DNA of 42,075 nucleotides from Candidatus Methylomirabilota bacterium (lineage in GTDB: Bacteria > Methylomirabilota > Methylomirabilia > Methylomirabilales > JACPAU01): the NCBI GenBank assembly GCA_022614955.1, contig JAKEHP010000254.1, positions 1-42,075 of the forward strand, given 5' to 3'. The notes under the pieces were generated by a model that did not search any database, was not told the DNA's origin, and was given only the letters and a program-made list of their open reading frames with translations. Below are positions 6,294 to 16,426 of this stretch, piece by piece. The position numbers and the translations under genes were made by a program. Each line of letters begins with the position of its first letter. Position 1 is the stretch's first letter.

Positions 6294-8258
6294 CTATTTC
6301 ACGGGAGACCCCGGCGGCACCTCCTGGTCCGGCTGCAGCAGGACCACGCGGCCGTCGGGGGCTTCGGCGGCCAGGACCATCCCCTGGGAGGTAACGCCCA
6401 TGAGGGTGGCCGGCTTCAGGTTGGCGACGAGGATGACCTGCCGCCCGACCAGCGCCTCCGGGGCGTACTCCTGGAGGATTCCCGCCACCACCGTCCGCTC
6501 CTCCCCTCCGACATCTACACGCAGGCTGATCAGTTTCTTGGAGCGGGGCACGGCCTCCGCCGCCACGACGGTCGCCACACGTAGATCCAGGCGGCCGAAC
6601 TCCTCGGCACTGAGCAACGGCGGCTCGGCGGGGCGGTCCGAAGGTGTCCCGCGCTGGCGGCTGGTCTCCCCACCGGCCCGGCCCTGGGCGGCTGCCACCT
6701 TGGCCCGGACGCCAGCCGTCTCGACCCGGGGGAAGAGCGCCTCCCCCTTCTGCACGCGACCGGTGGAGACCGGCGCCCCCCACCTTCCCTCGGTCGGGAG
6801 CCGAGCCTCCTGGATCGGGAGCGTGATCCCCAGTTGCCGCCAGATGGCGGCGCCGGTCTCGGGCATGGCCGGGGAGAGGAGCAGGGCCGCCTGTCGGATC
6901 GCCTCCCAGAGATGGTAGAGGACCCGCTCCAGGTCCGCCGGCCGGGCCTTCACCAGATCCCAGGGCTTTACGCTGTCAATGTACCGGTTCGCGAGACTGA
7001 CGATCTCCCAGATGGCCTCCAGGGCCCGGTGCCAGGCGAAGGTCTCCACCGCGCTCCGGGCGGCGGCCTTCGCCGCCTCCACCGTCCGCGGGAGCTCCGA
7101 GTCCAGCCCCGCTGTGGGCGGGGAGAGCTTGGGGATGCGGCCTTGCAGGTACCGCTCCAGCATGGTGCAGGTCCGGCTGACCAGATTCCCCAGGTCGTTG
7201 GCCAGGTCGGCGTTCAGGCGCGCGACCAGCGCCTCCTCGCTGAACGTCGCGTCCAGGCCAAAGACCATCTCCCGCAGCAGGAAGTACCGAAACGCGTCGT
7301 AGCCGTACTGATCCACCAGGTCCAGGGGCCGGACCACCGTCCCGCGGCTCTTGGACATCTTGCCGGTCTCTACGGTCCAGTAGCCGTGGACATTCAGGTG
7401 GCGGTAGACCGGGATGCCGGCGGCCCAGAGCATGGTGGGCCAGTAGATGCCGTGGGGCTTCAAGATGTCCTTGCCGATGAGGTGCTGGGCGATCGGCTCC
7501 TGCTCGGTTCCCCAGAACTTGGCATAGAGGTCGCCGTCCGGGTAGCCCAGGGCGCTCGCGTAGTTGATGAGGGCGTCGAACCAGACATAGGTGACGTACC
7601 GGTCGTCGAAGGGGAGCGGGATCCCCCACTGCAGGCGGGCCTTGGGGCGGGAGATGCAGAGGTCCTCAAGGGGATCCTTCAAGAAGGCCAGGACCTCGTT
7701 CCGGTAGCGCTCCGGCCGGATGAAGTCCGGGTGGGCCGCCAGGTGCCGCAGGAGCCGCTCCTGGTACTTGCTCATCCGGAAGAAGTAGTTCTGCTCCTTG
7801 ATGTAGGTGGGTACGGTCAGATGGTCGGGACACTTCCCGTCCACCAGCTCCCGCTCCGTGTAGAACCGCTCGCACCCGAAGCAGTACTGGCCGCCGTACT
7901 CGCCGAAGTAGATGTCCCCGGTCTCGTGGATCTTCTGGAGGATGCGCTGGACCACCTTCCGGTGGAGGGGGGCCGTGGTCCGGATGAACTGGTCGTGGGT
8001 GATTGTCAGCCGGCGCCAGGTCTCCTGGAAGACGCCACTGATCCGGTCGGTGTAGGCCTGCGGACTCTCGCCGGCCGCCGCGGCCGCCTGGGCAACCTTG
8101 TCGCCGTGCTCGTCGGTCCCTGTGAGGAAGTAAACCGCGTCCCCGAAGAGGCGACGGAAGCGGGCCGTGGCGTCGGCCAGGATGGTGGTGTAGGCGTGCC
8201 CCAGGTGGGGGGTGGCATTGACGTAATAGATGGGTGTGGTGATGTAGAAGCGGGTCAT
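6294..8258 (-). CDS. metG: methionyl-tRNA synthetase with C-terminal tRNA-binding domain
   Basis: A 654-residue class I synthetase that charges tRNA-Met. The frame is open far upstream, but ATG 8258 begins the conserved MTRFYITTPIYYVN. The HIGH-type motif is P-H-L-G-H (17-21) and the KMSKS loop is at 300-304. The connective domain has a CxxC pair (C126, C129) and then C143-P-D-H, an incomplete form of the usual knuckle. The anticodon-binding helical domain follows (about 380-520), then a low-complexity linker, and an EMAP/Trbp111-type OB fold (about 550-654: EEFGRLDLRVATVV, SKKLISLRVDVG, VILVANLKP). It is last of the holB-PSP1-metG run, a common bacterial order. A 94-base gap separates it from the PSP1 gene. 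Confidence 0.95.
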   Translation of the reverse strand: MTRFYITTPIYYVNATPHLGHAYTTILADATARFRRLFGDAVYFLTGTDEHGDKVAQAAAAAGESPQAYTDRISGVFQETWRRLTITHDQFIRTTAPLHRKVVQRILQKIHETGDIYFGEYGGQYCFGCERFYTERELVDGKCPDHLTVPTYIKEQNYFFRMSKYQERLLRHLAAHPDFIRPERYRNEVLAFLKDPLEDLCISRPKARLQWGIPLPFDDRYVTYVWFDALINYASALGYPDGDLYAKFWGTEQEPIAQHLIGKDILKPHGIYWPTMLWAAGIPVYRHLNVHGYWTVETGKMSKSRGTVVRPLDLVDQYGYDAFRYFLLREMVFGLDATFSEEALVARLNADLANDLGNLVSRTCTMLERYLQGRIPKLSPPTAGLDSELPRTVEAAKAAARSAVETFAWHRALEAIWEIVSLANRYIDSVKPWDLVKARPADLERVLYHLWEAIRQAALLLSPAMPETGAAIWRQLGITLPIQEARLPTEGRWGAPVSTGRVQKGEALFPRVETAGVRAKVAAAQGRAGGETSRQRGTPSDRPAEPPLLSAEEFGRLDLRVATVVAAEAVPRSKKLISLRVDVGGEERTVVAGILQEYAPEALVGRQVILVANLKPATLMGVTSQGMVLAAEAPDGRVVLLQPDQEVPPGSPVK

Positions 8259-8352
8259 CCCCGTCCCCTGCCCGGAAAAAAATCCGGGCGAACGGCTGCC
8301 CCGCCCGCCCGGCCCCACCGCCCCGGCGCCGCTACACGGCGCGGGACTTCCC

Positions 8353-9294
8353 TCAGCCCCCGCCCGACCCGCAGCCACCCCCCCCGGACCCGCACCCGCC
8401 GCCCGACCCGCACCCACCCCCCTTGGACCCGCAGCCCCCACCGGAGCCGCAGCTACCGGAGATGGGGGGGATCGCGGGCTGGTCGGGGTAGTCCGCCTTC
8501 CGGACCGCCACCTCGTTGGCCCGGTACCGGACGAAGCTCCCATCCTCGAGCTGGACCATCAGGCTCTCCTCGAGAACATGGTGCTGCTTCACGAGACCCG
8601 CCCCCTGGTGGGTCATCACGTGTCCCCCGACCTTGGGCAGGCCTCTCCGGAGGTCCTGGTACATCGTGTACTCGTAGGAGAGGCAGCATTTCAGGCGGCC
8701 GCAGGCCCCGGAGATCTTCGAGGAGTTGAGGGAGAGGTTCTGCTCCTTGGCCATCTTGATGCTGATCGGCTGGAACTCCTTCAGCCAGGACTTGCAGCAG
8801 AGGGTCCGGCCGCAGGTGCCGATCGCCCCCGTGACGCTGGCCTCGTCCCGGGCGCCGATCTGGCGCATCTCGATCCGCATCCGGAGGCGGTGGGCCAGGT
8901 CCCGGACCAGGTTCCGGAAGTCCACCCGCCCCTCGGCGTTGAACCGAACCAGGCAGCGGGACTGGTCGCCGGAGAAGCGCACGTCCACCAGGTTCATCGG
9001 GAGCTGGTGCTGCTGAATCGCCTCCTCCACCGCGACCCGCGCCTCCTTCTGTCGGGCCTTGAGGTGCTCCGCCCGCTCCAGGTCGGCGGGGGTCGCGGGC
9101 CGCCGGATCTCCCGAAGCGGCTTCGTCAACTTGTGGACGGGGTAGTAGGGGACCTTCGCGGTGACCTTCCCGACCAGGATCCCGCGATCGCTCTCCACCA
9201 CTACCGGCATGCCCAGGGAAATCGGGAGCGACCCGGCGTAGTAAAACTGCTCACGCTCCTGGTCGCCGAAGCTCACCTTCACGACGGGTGCCAT
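8353..9294 (-). CDS. PSP1-domain protein (YaaT/RicT-like) with Cys/Gly-rich tail
   Basis: A 313-residue protein starting at ATG 9294, which has an ideal GGAGGTGACAGGA ahead of it; a longer frame starts at 9354 without one. The PSP1 core covers residues about 1-270 and contains the two cysteine motifs CGRTLCCKSW and CGRLKCCLSYEY. In the Bacillus homologue YaaT/RicT, related cysteines carry Fe-S clusters in a complex affecting RNA processing; that role is only a family analogy here. The last 34 residues are an unusual run of GSGGGC-type units with five cysteines, encoded by short tandem repeats (8358-8457). The gene overlaps the 3' end of holB by 44 bases, so the two are translated together. 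Confidence 0.88.
   Translation of the reverse strand: MAPVVKVSFGDQEREQFYYAGSLPISLGMPVVVESDRGILVGKVTAKVPYYPVHKLTKPLREIRRPATPADLERAEHLKARQKEARVAVEEAIQQHQLPMNLVDVRFSGDQSRCLVRFNAEGRVDFRNLVRDLAHRLRMRIEMRQIGARDEASVTGAIGTCGRTLCCKSWLKEFQPISIKMAKEQNLSLNSSKISGACGRLKCCLSYEYTMYQDLRRGLPKVGGHVMTHQGAGLVKQHHVLEESLMVQLEDGSFVRYRANEVAVRKADYPDQPAIPPISGSCGSGGGCGSKGGGCGSGGGCGSGGGGCGSGGG
8358..8457 (-). repeat. short tandem repeats encoding the (GSGGGC)n tail
   Basis: The minus strand encodes five consecutive GSC/GSGGGC/GSKGGGC-type units in 18-21 base periods. The bases are close to a simple Gly/Ser/Cys codon repeat, so unit number may vary by slippage. Confidence 0.7.
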
Positions 9295-10300
9295 TCCTGT
9301 CACCTCCAGACGCGGGAGCGAGAAGATCCCGCAACCGGAACAGAAGCGCCTCACAGGTGAGGCGCGGGTTGGCGTTGGTCTCCAGGGCCTCGCGGGCAGC
9401 CGCCACGACGGCCACCGCCTCGGCCAGTGCCTCCACCGGGAACCCCCCGGCCGCCGCCGCCAGGGCGTCGGCCCGGTCCCGGTTCACCACGAGCCCGGGG
9501 TGCCCCAGGACCGCGGTCACCAGCAGGTCTCGGCACCAAGTGAGGAGCAGGTCGAACGCCTCGCCCAGGCCCTCCCGGTCCCGCGCGATCTCCTCGGCGA
9601 GTTCGACGCAGGCGGCCGGGCCCCGCTCGAGGGCTGGGAAGAGCCGACTGAGCAGGGCATCCCGGGTCTCGAGCACCGCCTCGCCCGCCAGCGCCAGCGC
9701 ACCCCCCACGCTCCCCCGCGCCAGGGCTGCCACGGCGTGAGCCCGGTCGGCGGGGACGCCCGCCGCTGCCAGGTGCCGCGCGATGAGAGCCTCCGGCACC
9801 GGACCGAAAGCCAGGCGCTGGCAGCGGGACACGACCGTGGGGAGCAGCGCACCCGCCCGCTGGGCCAGGAGGATGAACGTGGTGGCCCCCGCTGGCTCCT
9901 CCAGCGTCTTCAGGAGGGCGTTCTGGGCCTGCTCCGTCAGCGCCTCGGCCGGGTCCAGCAGGGCGAAGCGGCGGCTTCCCTCGTAGGGGCGGCGGCCCAC
10001 CTCCTCCCGCAGGGCCCGCACCTGCTCGATCCGTACCGTCGCCTCTTCCGGGGTCAGGAGGAGCACGTCCGGATGGACCCCGGCAGCGACCTTCCGGCAG
10101 GCCACGCAGGCGCCGCAGGCGTCCCCGTCCGGGAGGCGGTGCAGACAATTCACCGCCTGGGCGAGCGCGAACGCGACCCGGCGCTTCCCAACTCCCCCGG
10201 GTCCGACGAACAGGTACGCGTGCGCCAGGCGATCCGCCCGGAGAGCCTGCCGCAGGAGGGCGACGGCTCGGTCCTGTCCGATGATTCCACCGAAACCCAT
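9251..10300 (-). CDS. holB: DNA polymerase III delta' subunit
   Basis: A 349-residue clamp-loader subunit from ATG 10300 (GGAGCATCC upstream). The AAA+ domain shows IIGQDRAVALLRQALR and Walker A in GPGGVGKRR (about residues 32-40), a degenerate P-loop with Arg where ATPase subunits have Thr/Ser. A zinc module C-x-x-C-x-x-C follows (GDACGACVACRKV, about 65-75). Walker B-like FALLDPAEALTEQAQNALLKTLEEPAG and the sensor-1 stretch TVVSRCQRLAF complete the core. The C-terminal collar domain is shorter and Ala/Leu-rich. It leads a minus-strand run with the PSP1 gene and metG. A possible promoter is TTGGTC (10363-10368), spacer 18, TAGGAT (10339-10344). Confidence 0.92.
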   Translation of the reverse strand: MGFGGIIGQDRAVALLRQALRADRLAHAYLFVGPGGVGKRRVAFALAQAVNCLHRLPDGDACGACVACRKVAAGVHPDVLLLTPEEATVRIEQVRALREEVGRRPYEGSRRFALLDPAEALTEQAQNALLKTLEEPAGATTFILLAQRAGALLPTVVSRCQRLAFGPVPEALIARHLAAAGVPADRAHAVAALARGSVGGALALAGEAVLETRDALLSRLFPALERGPAACVELAEEIARDREGLGEAFDLLLTWCRDLLVTAVLGHPGLVVNRDRADALAAAAGGFPVEALAEAVAVVAAAREALETNANPRLTCEALLFRLRDLLAPASGGDRNGTRREGELRRPGA

Positions 10301-10939
10301 GGATGCTCCGGGTGCTCGCCGGCCCCCTGTGGCCGGGAATCCTAGCACAACAGGGAAGGCGCGACCAACAGGGTTTTGCGCGGTCCGCCTAACGTGCCGG
10401 CTCCCCTTTCGTTGAGCGGAGGCAGGCAGCGGGCCGTCCTGAAATCCTCCGTCTGCTGACCCAAAGATGCCGAGATTGCCCCTATAGGATCAGGGTTTCC
10501 CTCTCTCCTACCAGCTCAAAATGGGTCGGATTCGCCCGAGCCGAGGCGCCTTGAGACCCCTTGGAAGGTCATAGAAGCCAATGAAATCAGCAAAGATTCG
10601 ATGGTTTTCACTATCCGGAATACCTGAAGGGAAGCGCAGACCGCAATCCTGCCGGGAGGGCCTTGAGCCGATTGGCATTGATATTGCTGGTGCCGGTGGG
10701 TGGGACCGACATCAAAATCACGTGAAACGACTTGTCCCCCTGGCCAGGCGGCGCGTTCATCGCCGCCGCCGAGGAGATGGCCATCGGTGGGGACCCGAGT
10801 TCGTCGGGAGGGTGGTCATCGAATGCGGGTTTCCTCTCCGCGTCCTCGCCTGGCGGGAGGTGACCGAGCGATCGAGGCCAGCAGGATGGGTGGAGGCGAT
10901 GCGCCGCCCTGCCAGGCAGGGACGGTGGAGGAGATGACG
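10301..10939. other. 640-base interval between holB and the HAMP gene
   Basis: This divergent interval holds the likely holB promoter at its left edge (10339-10368, minus). I find no convincing gene in it. Short ORFs are interrupted; one stretch on the plus strand (about 10730-10850) reads GGAFIAAAEEMAIGGD between stop codons and could be a decayed coding remnant, but I cannot assign it. Composition is a little less G+C-rich at 10450-10720 than in the flanks. Confidence 0.4.
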
Positions 10940-11578
10940 ATGAAAGCGACACAGGCTCTCCCGTGGTGGCAACGAAAGTTCTACGTCCACCCGATCCAAC
11001 GGAAGTATTTCTTCCTCTCCCTGGTCCCGCTGATCGTCTGTGCGTTCCTCCTGCTCTTCCTGGTCTTCACTCCCCTGACGCTGTCTTTCCTGGGGCCGGC
11101 CTTCGATCCCGAGAAGGTGGCCACCCTGGGACAGATCCACGCCCTGGCTGTCCGGATCTGGCCTGCCGTGCTCCTCAGCATGCTCGTCATCTCCCTCGTG
11201 AGCATTTTCGTCACCCACAAGTTTGCCGGGCCCCTCTACCGCATCGAGCGGATGATGCAGGGGGTCGCGGAGGGAAATCTCCCGTCCTCCGTTCGGGTTC
11301 GGAGTGACGATGACCTCCAGGATCTGGCGCGGCATCTGGACAAGGCTTTCGGGAGGATCACCTCGGCCCTGACAGGGATTCGGGAGCGAGGGGTGGTGGC
11401 AGCGAGGGAGCTGGCCGTCCTCCAGGGGAAGTGCAAGGTTGGGCTGAAGGACGCCGGGGAGATCCTACAGGGCCTGGAGGAAATCGGCCGTTGCCATCGG
11501 GAGGTGGAGAATATCCTGGGCGGTTTCAGGTTCCCAGGCCGGAGTGACGATGAAGGCGGCCAGGACCGGGAAGCCTGA
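10940..11578 (+). CDS. two-TM HAMP-domain membrane protein without output domain
   Basis: A 212-residue protein. ATG 10940 is chosen over ATG 10934 because GGAGGAG (10927-10933) would then be at correct spacing. It has a cytoplasmic basic start (WWQRKFYVHPIQRKY), TM1 (about 22-48, FFLSLVPLIVCAFLLLFLVF), a short periplasmic loop, TM2 (about 68-92, IWPAVLLSMLVISLVSIFV) and a HAMP domain (about 92-145: FAGPLYRIERMMQGVAEGN, DDDLQDLARHLDKAFG). The C-terminal 60 residues look helical. No histidine kinase, cyclase or methyl-accepting domain follows. It could be a stand-alone HAMP adaptor signalling to a partner. It lies between holB and tmk, genes that are often adjacent in other bacteria, and may be an insertion there. 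Confidence 0.72.
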   Translation: MKATQALPWWQRKFYVHPIQRKYFFLSLVPLIVCAFLLLFLVFTPLTLSFLGPAFDPEKVATLGQIHALAVRIWPAVLLSMLVISLVSIFVTHKFAGPLYRIERMMQGVAEGNLPSSVRVRSDDDLQDLARHLDKAFGRITSALTGIRERGVVAARELAVLQGKCKVGLKDAGEILQGLEEIGRCHREVENILGGFRFPGRSDDEGGQDREA

Positions 11579-11837
11579 GAAAGCGCCGGCCCTCGCTTCT
11601 CATAGAGCGTCCCTCTCCTGATCGCGTTCCTCTCGTTCCCCTCGAAAGCACCTAGCCCGCAGGCCGATCCCGTTGCCGATCCCGTCCCCCGGGATCAGGC
11701 TGCCGGCGGGCACGCCCCCGTTCTCGGGTTCCACGGTAGGGAGATCATCCGCCCCGCGCCCTGGCCTTTTGGCTGCATCCGGGGGCGTGGTAGACTGGCC
11801 CGCTCACGGCATCGGAACAGGGTGGGCGGGAGGCGTG
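11579..11837 (+). other. tmk upstream region with a hairpin and a weak promoter
   Basis: GATCCCG (11678-11684) pairs with CGGGATC (11690-11696) around a five-base loop; a near-direct repeat GCCGATCCCGT precedes it. A candidate promoter is TTGGCT (11769-11774), a 16-base spacer and TAGACT (11791-11796), giving a start near 11803 and a short leader before tmk. No gene is visible. Confidence 0.35.
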
Positions 11838-12461
11838 GTGCACCTGCGGGAAGGGATCCTACTGGCCCTCGAGGGGATTGACGGGGCGGGGAAGACCACG
11901 CAGGCGCGTCGTCTGGAAGCCACGCTGGGGGAGGCCGGCTACCCCGTTCTCTATACCCGCGAGCCGACGGCCGGTCCCACCGGGCAGCGCCTTCGGGCTC
12001 TCATCGCGGGGGGCCGGGTGGGGCTGAGTCCCGAGGAGGAACTTAACCTCTTCGTCCGCGACCGGCAGGAGCACGTCCTGGCCGTCATCCGACCGGCCCT
12101 GGCCCACCACAAGGTGGTTCTCCTGGACCGGTACTACTTCTCGACGATGGCTTACCAGGGGGCGCTCGGCCTGGACCCCGAGGCGATCCGCCGCCGCAAC
12201 GAGGCCTTCGCGCCGCGCCCGCACCTGACCTTCGTCCTGGACCTCCCCCCCTCGGCGGGCCTTGCCCGGATCCGCCACGCGCGGCAGGCCGCCCCGGACA
12301 CCTTCGAGCGGGAGGAGTATCTGGAGCGGGTCCGGACCATCTTCGCCGGACTCAGCGGCCCGGACATCCTCCATCTGGATGCGACGCAGCAGACCGACGT
12401 CCTTGCCACCCGGATCCGGGAGGCGGCCTACGCTTTCCTCCGTCCCCGCCAGGCCCCCTAG
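11838..12461 (+). CDS. tmk: thymidylate kinase
   Basis: A 207-residue dTMP kinase for the dTTP pathway. GTG 11838 is five bases after GGAGG; GTG 11835 is possible, and the frame is open further upstream. The P-loop is ALEGIDGAGKTTQ (residues about 8-20). The DRX/family motif is TREPTAGPTGQRLR (about 40-52), the catalytic segment is LLDRYYFSTMAYQGA (about 95-110), and the lid region with basic residues is near 140-160. The gene converges with the minus-strand helical-repeat gene, with only four bases between stop codons. In many genomes tmk lies directly before holB on the same strand; here it is on the opposite strand, separated by the HAMP gene. Confidence 0.92.
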   Translation: MHLREGILLALEGIDGAGKTTQARRLEATLGEAGYPVLYTREPTAGPTGQRLRALIAGGRVGLSPEEELNLFVRDRQEHVLAVIRPALAHHKVVLLDRYYFSTMAYQGALGLDPEAIRRRNEAFAPRPHLTFVLDLPPSAGLARIRHARQAAPDTFEREEYLERVRTIFAGLSGPDILHLDATQQTDVLATRIREAAYAFLRPRQAP

Positions 12462-12465
12462 CGCA

Positions 12466-13277
12466 CTAGTGCCCGCCCCCCGGCGCCCCCCCCGGGGGCT
12501 TCTTGTGCCGCTCCAGGACCTGCTTCGCCGCGCGCGAGACGGCCGCCGGGATGTTCCGGTTTCGGGCCAGCCCCTCGACCTCCTTCTCTGTCAGGCTGGC
12601 GATCCCCAGCCCAAGCGAGACCCCCACGGGGGTCTTCGGGTTGTGCAGGAGGGCCAGGACCACCAGCTTGTTGCTCCGGTGGCGCTTCATGTTGGCGATC
12701 TCCCGGAGGACCTTCTCCGAGACGTCCCGCATCTGGGCGATGCTCATGATCTCGGTGTCGGTGATGCGGGGGCCCTTCACCACCTCGAGCGCCACCATCT
12801 CGTTCGCGTCCTTGACCAGGATCATCCGGGCTTCCTTGTCCCCCTTCTTGGCCAGCGTCAGCTTCTGGCCGGCGGCGAGTCCCTTGATCGTGGCGAAGAG
12901 GCTCTTCTTTTTCTCCTCTTCGGTCGCCCCCCGGGCCTCCTGGTGAAGCATGGCCTCCACCGCCGCGATCTCCTCCTCGGTGGCCGCCGGGTTCTCCAGG
13001 ACCGCCTGGGGGATCTGGGGGGAGCGGCCCAGGAGGCGGCGATTCCCCGTGAGCTGCTTCAGGAGGCTGAGGGGGGCGGCGCGGGCGATCCTGGCCAGCA
13101 GAGAGGGGGGGGTGGCGGGGTGGAACAGGATGAGCTGCCAGATCTCCTCGTCCACCACCGGCTGGGAAAACACGTGGTCCAGAAGGGCGGGGTCGGCCTT
13201 TGGGTCCCGGATGAGGCTGAGGAGCTGGTCGCGGGAGACGCCCTCCAGGAACTCGCCGGAGAGGGGGAGGTCGGCCA

Positions 13278-13278
<1 letters not shown>
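12466..13278 (-). CDS. conserved helical-repeat protein coupled to selA
   Basis: A 270-residue protein whose ATG overlaps the selA stop (TGATG). The sequence is a series of short helical pairs with recurrent patterns such as DPALLDHVFSQP, HPATPPSLLARIAR, NPAATEEEIAAVE, HNPKTPVGVSLGLGI and LARNRNIPAAVSRAAKQVL, resembling leucine-rich-variant or ARM/HEAT-type solenoids. The last ten residues are Pro/Gly/His-rich. I do not recognise a named family and give no biochemical function. Overlap with selA suggests co-translation and perhaps a link to that pathway, but this could simply be gene packing. It converges on tmk with a four-base gap. Confidence 0.6.
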
Positions 13279-14684
<1,406 letters not shown>

Positions 14685-14773
14685 CCGTCGTCGCCTCCCG
14701 GCGACGGGTCTTGCTTAGCATAGTTCCGAGGGGGGTTCAACGGAAAGTTCCCGCCCTGAGGGCGCAGAAGAAC

Positions 14774-14802
14774 GCCCGGCCACCCGTGGGGGGCGGCCGG
14801 GC
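14774..14802 (-). terminator. rho-independent terminator after the zinc-ribbon gene
   Basis: GCCCGGCC (14774-14781) pairs perfectly with GGCCGGGC (14795-14802). On the minus strand the hairpin is followed by GTTCTTCTGC, a modest T-rich tail. It lies 18 bases past the zinc-ribbon stop. Confidence 0.6.
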
Positions 14803-14819
14803 GGACTGGGGCAGGAAAA

Positions 14820-15122
14820 TCAGGCCGGCGTAGAGCGGGGGGCGGATGCGCGGCGGGCCTGGAAGCAGGTCTTGCAGTAGACCGGCTTGTCCAGGACCGG
14901 CCGGAAGGGGACCGTGGTCCGCTGCCCGCACTGGGAGCACGTCACCTCGTGCTCCTCCCGCGTGGGGTTCCCGGTCGCCCCGCGCCGGAGGGCCTTGCAA
15001 GGCTTGCAGCGTTTCGGCTCGTTGGTGAATCCCTTCTGGGCGAAGAACTCCTGCTCCCCCACGGTGAAGACGAACTCCTGGCCGCAGTCCACGCAGGTCA
15101 AGGTCCTGTCCTGAAAGGGCAT
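14820..15122 (-). CDS. double zinc-ribbon CxxC protein, 100 aa
   Basis: ATG 15122 with GAGGAGACCCGG just ahead. Two four-cysteine modules are visible. The first is CVDCGQEFVFTVGEQEFF with NEPKRCKPCK (C10, C13, then CxxC near 39-42), the zf-trcl/'probable zinc ribbon' pattern. The second is CSQCGQRTTVPFRPV with YCKTCF (CxxC near 62-65 and 83-86), a CxxC-Cx2C pattern seen in small zinc-binding proteins. The products are generally uncharacterised; nucleic-acid or protein contact is plausible. It follows acuC by 89 bases on the same strand and is closed by a terminator. Confidence 0.78.
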   Translation of the reverse strand: MPFQDRTLTCVDCGQEFVFTVGEQEFFAQKGFTNEPKRCKPCKALRRGATGNPTREEHEVTCSQCGQRTTVPFRPVLDKPVYCKTCFQARRASAPRSTPA

Positions 15123-15211
15123 CCGGGTCTCCTCGGCGCCCGCGCCGGGGCGGCCGGCCCACGGCTGCGCGGCAAAGACGGGTGGCACCTCCGGCTCACG
15201 CGGATCGGATC

Positions 15212-16411
15212 TTATCCCATAGGCACCCCCCGGGCCGGGACCGCCCCGCCGGCCGCCAGCCCGAACCGCGGGAAGATGAGCTCCTGGACGGCCGCCACGC
15301 TCGCCCGGGCGTATCGCCAGGCCTGCGCCCGCTCGAGGGGGTCGGGCGGAGCGAGCGGGTCGCTCAGGGTCTCCAGCCGAATGCCTTGCTCCTGGAGGGC
15401 GCGCCGGGCGGCGTCCGGGAGCAGGTCCGGGATCTCCCGGCCCGTCATGACGGCCCAGGCGGCCGCCCAGGCCCGGGGGACGTTCGCCAGGTCGTATCCC
15501 CCGCCCCCCAGCGCGACCCACGGGAGGTCGCACCCCCGGAGGATCTCCACGGCCCGCCGGAACCCCTGGATGGTGAGCTTGAGGTGGGCCAGCGGGTCCG
15601 TCCGGTGCGTGTCGATCCCGAGCTGGGTGACGAGCAGGTCGGGGGCGTAGGCCCGCAGCAGGGGAGGGACCACGGCCTCCAGCGCCCAGAGGAAAATCTC
15701 GTCGTCGGTGCCGGGGGCGAGGGGGACATTCACGCTGAACCCTTCCCCGGGCCCCGCCCCGGTCTCCTCCGGGAACCCGGTGCCGGGGAAGAGGGTCTCG
15801 CCGGTCTCGTGCAGGGAAATGGTCAGGACCCGGTCGGTGTCGTAGAACCCGAACTGCACGCCATCCCCGTGGTGGGCGTCAATGTCCACGTACGCCACCC
15901 GCCTGCCCCGGGCGAGGAACTCCGCGATGAGCACCGCGGCATCGTTCACGTAGCAGAAGCCGGAGGCGCGGGCGGGGGCGGCGTGGTGCAGCCCCCCCGC
16001 GATGTTGAAGGCGACCCGGACCTCCCCCGCCTCCACCAGCCTCCCGGCAGAGAGCGTCGCGCCTGCCAGCAGGGCCGAGTACTCGTAGAGGCCGGGGAAG
16101 GTGGGGTTATCCCCGCTCCCGAGACCCCATCGCAGCAGGTCCCACCCGGGCTCGCCGGCGGAGGCCCGCTTGAGGGCGGCCAGGTACTCGGGCCGGTGGA
16201 AGCGGTGGAGGTCCTCGTCGGGGGCGGGCTTCGCGGGCAGCACCCGGACGCCCGGGCCGTCGAGCAGGCCGTAGGCGCCCGCCACCTCGACGGTCAGCGC
16301 CAACCGGCTGATCCGCATGGGGTGGGCGGCACCGTAGTCGAAACGGGCGTACTCGTCAGAGAAGAAGAAGGCGATCGGCGGGGGCTCGTGCATGGTCGGG
16401 GCGCGGCGCAT
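15212..16411 (-). CDS. acuC: AcuC-like class I/II histone-deacetylase-family hydrolase
   Basis: A 399-residue (or 393 from ATG 16393) member of the arginase/deacetylase fold. Diagnostic motifs: FNIAGGLHHAAPARASGFC with the two catalytic histidines, YVDIDAHHGDGVQ (zinc ligand Asp and His), LFPGTGFPEETGAGPGEG in part, and TQLGIDTHRTDPLAHL (second zinc Asp). In Bacillus, AcuC deacetylates acetyl-CoA synthetase; here it may act on a similar acyl-lysine target or small acetylated compounds. Fifteen bases separate it from moaC, so it is the third gene of the DUF465-moaC run. Neither candidate start has a strong Shine-Dalgarno, and the gene may rely on translational coupling. Confidence 0.88.
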   Translation of the reverse strand: MRRAPTMHEPPPIAFFFSDEYARFDYGAAHPMRISRLALTVEVAGAYGLLDGPGVRVLPAKPAPDEDLHRFHRPEYLAALKRASAGEPGWDLLRWGLGSGDNPTFPGLYEYSALLAGATLSAGRLVEAGEVRVAFNIAGGLHHAAPARASGFCYVNDAAVLIAEFLARGRRVAYVDIDAHHGDGVQFGFYDTDRVLTISLHETGETLFPGTGFPEETGAGPGEGFSVNVPLAPGTDDEIFLWALEAVVPPLLRAYAPDLLVTQLGIDTHRTDPLAHLKLTIQGFRRAVEILRGCDLPWVALGGGGYDLANVPRAWAAAWAVMTGREIPDLLPDAARRALQEQGIRLETLSDPLAPPDPLERAQAWRYARASVAAVQELIFPRFGLAAGGAVPARGVPMG

Positions 16412-16426
16412 CCAGGCGCCGCGGGG

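Noticed and set aside
6834-8729. Long plus-strand open frame opposite metG
   Set aside because: It is the antisense frame of a well-supported synthetase and has no recognisable domain.
10581-10937. 118-codon plus-strand ORF before the HAMP gene
   Set aside because: Its composition is Arg/Gly/Pro-rich without domain-like pattern, and it overlaps the Shine-Dalgarno of the next gene.
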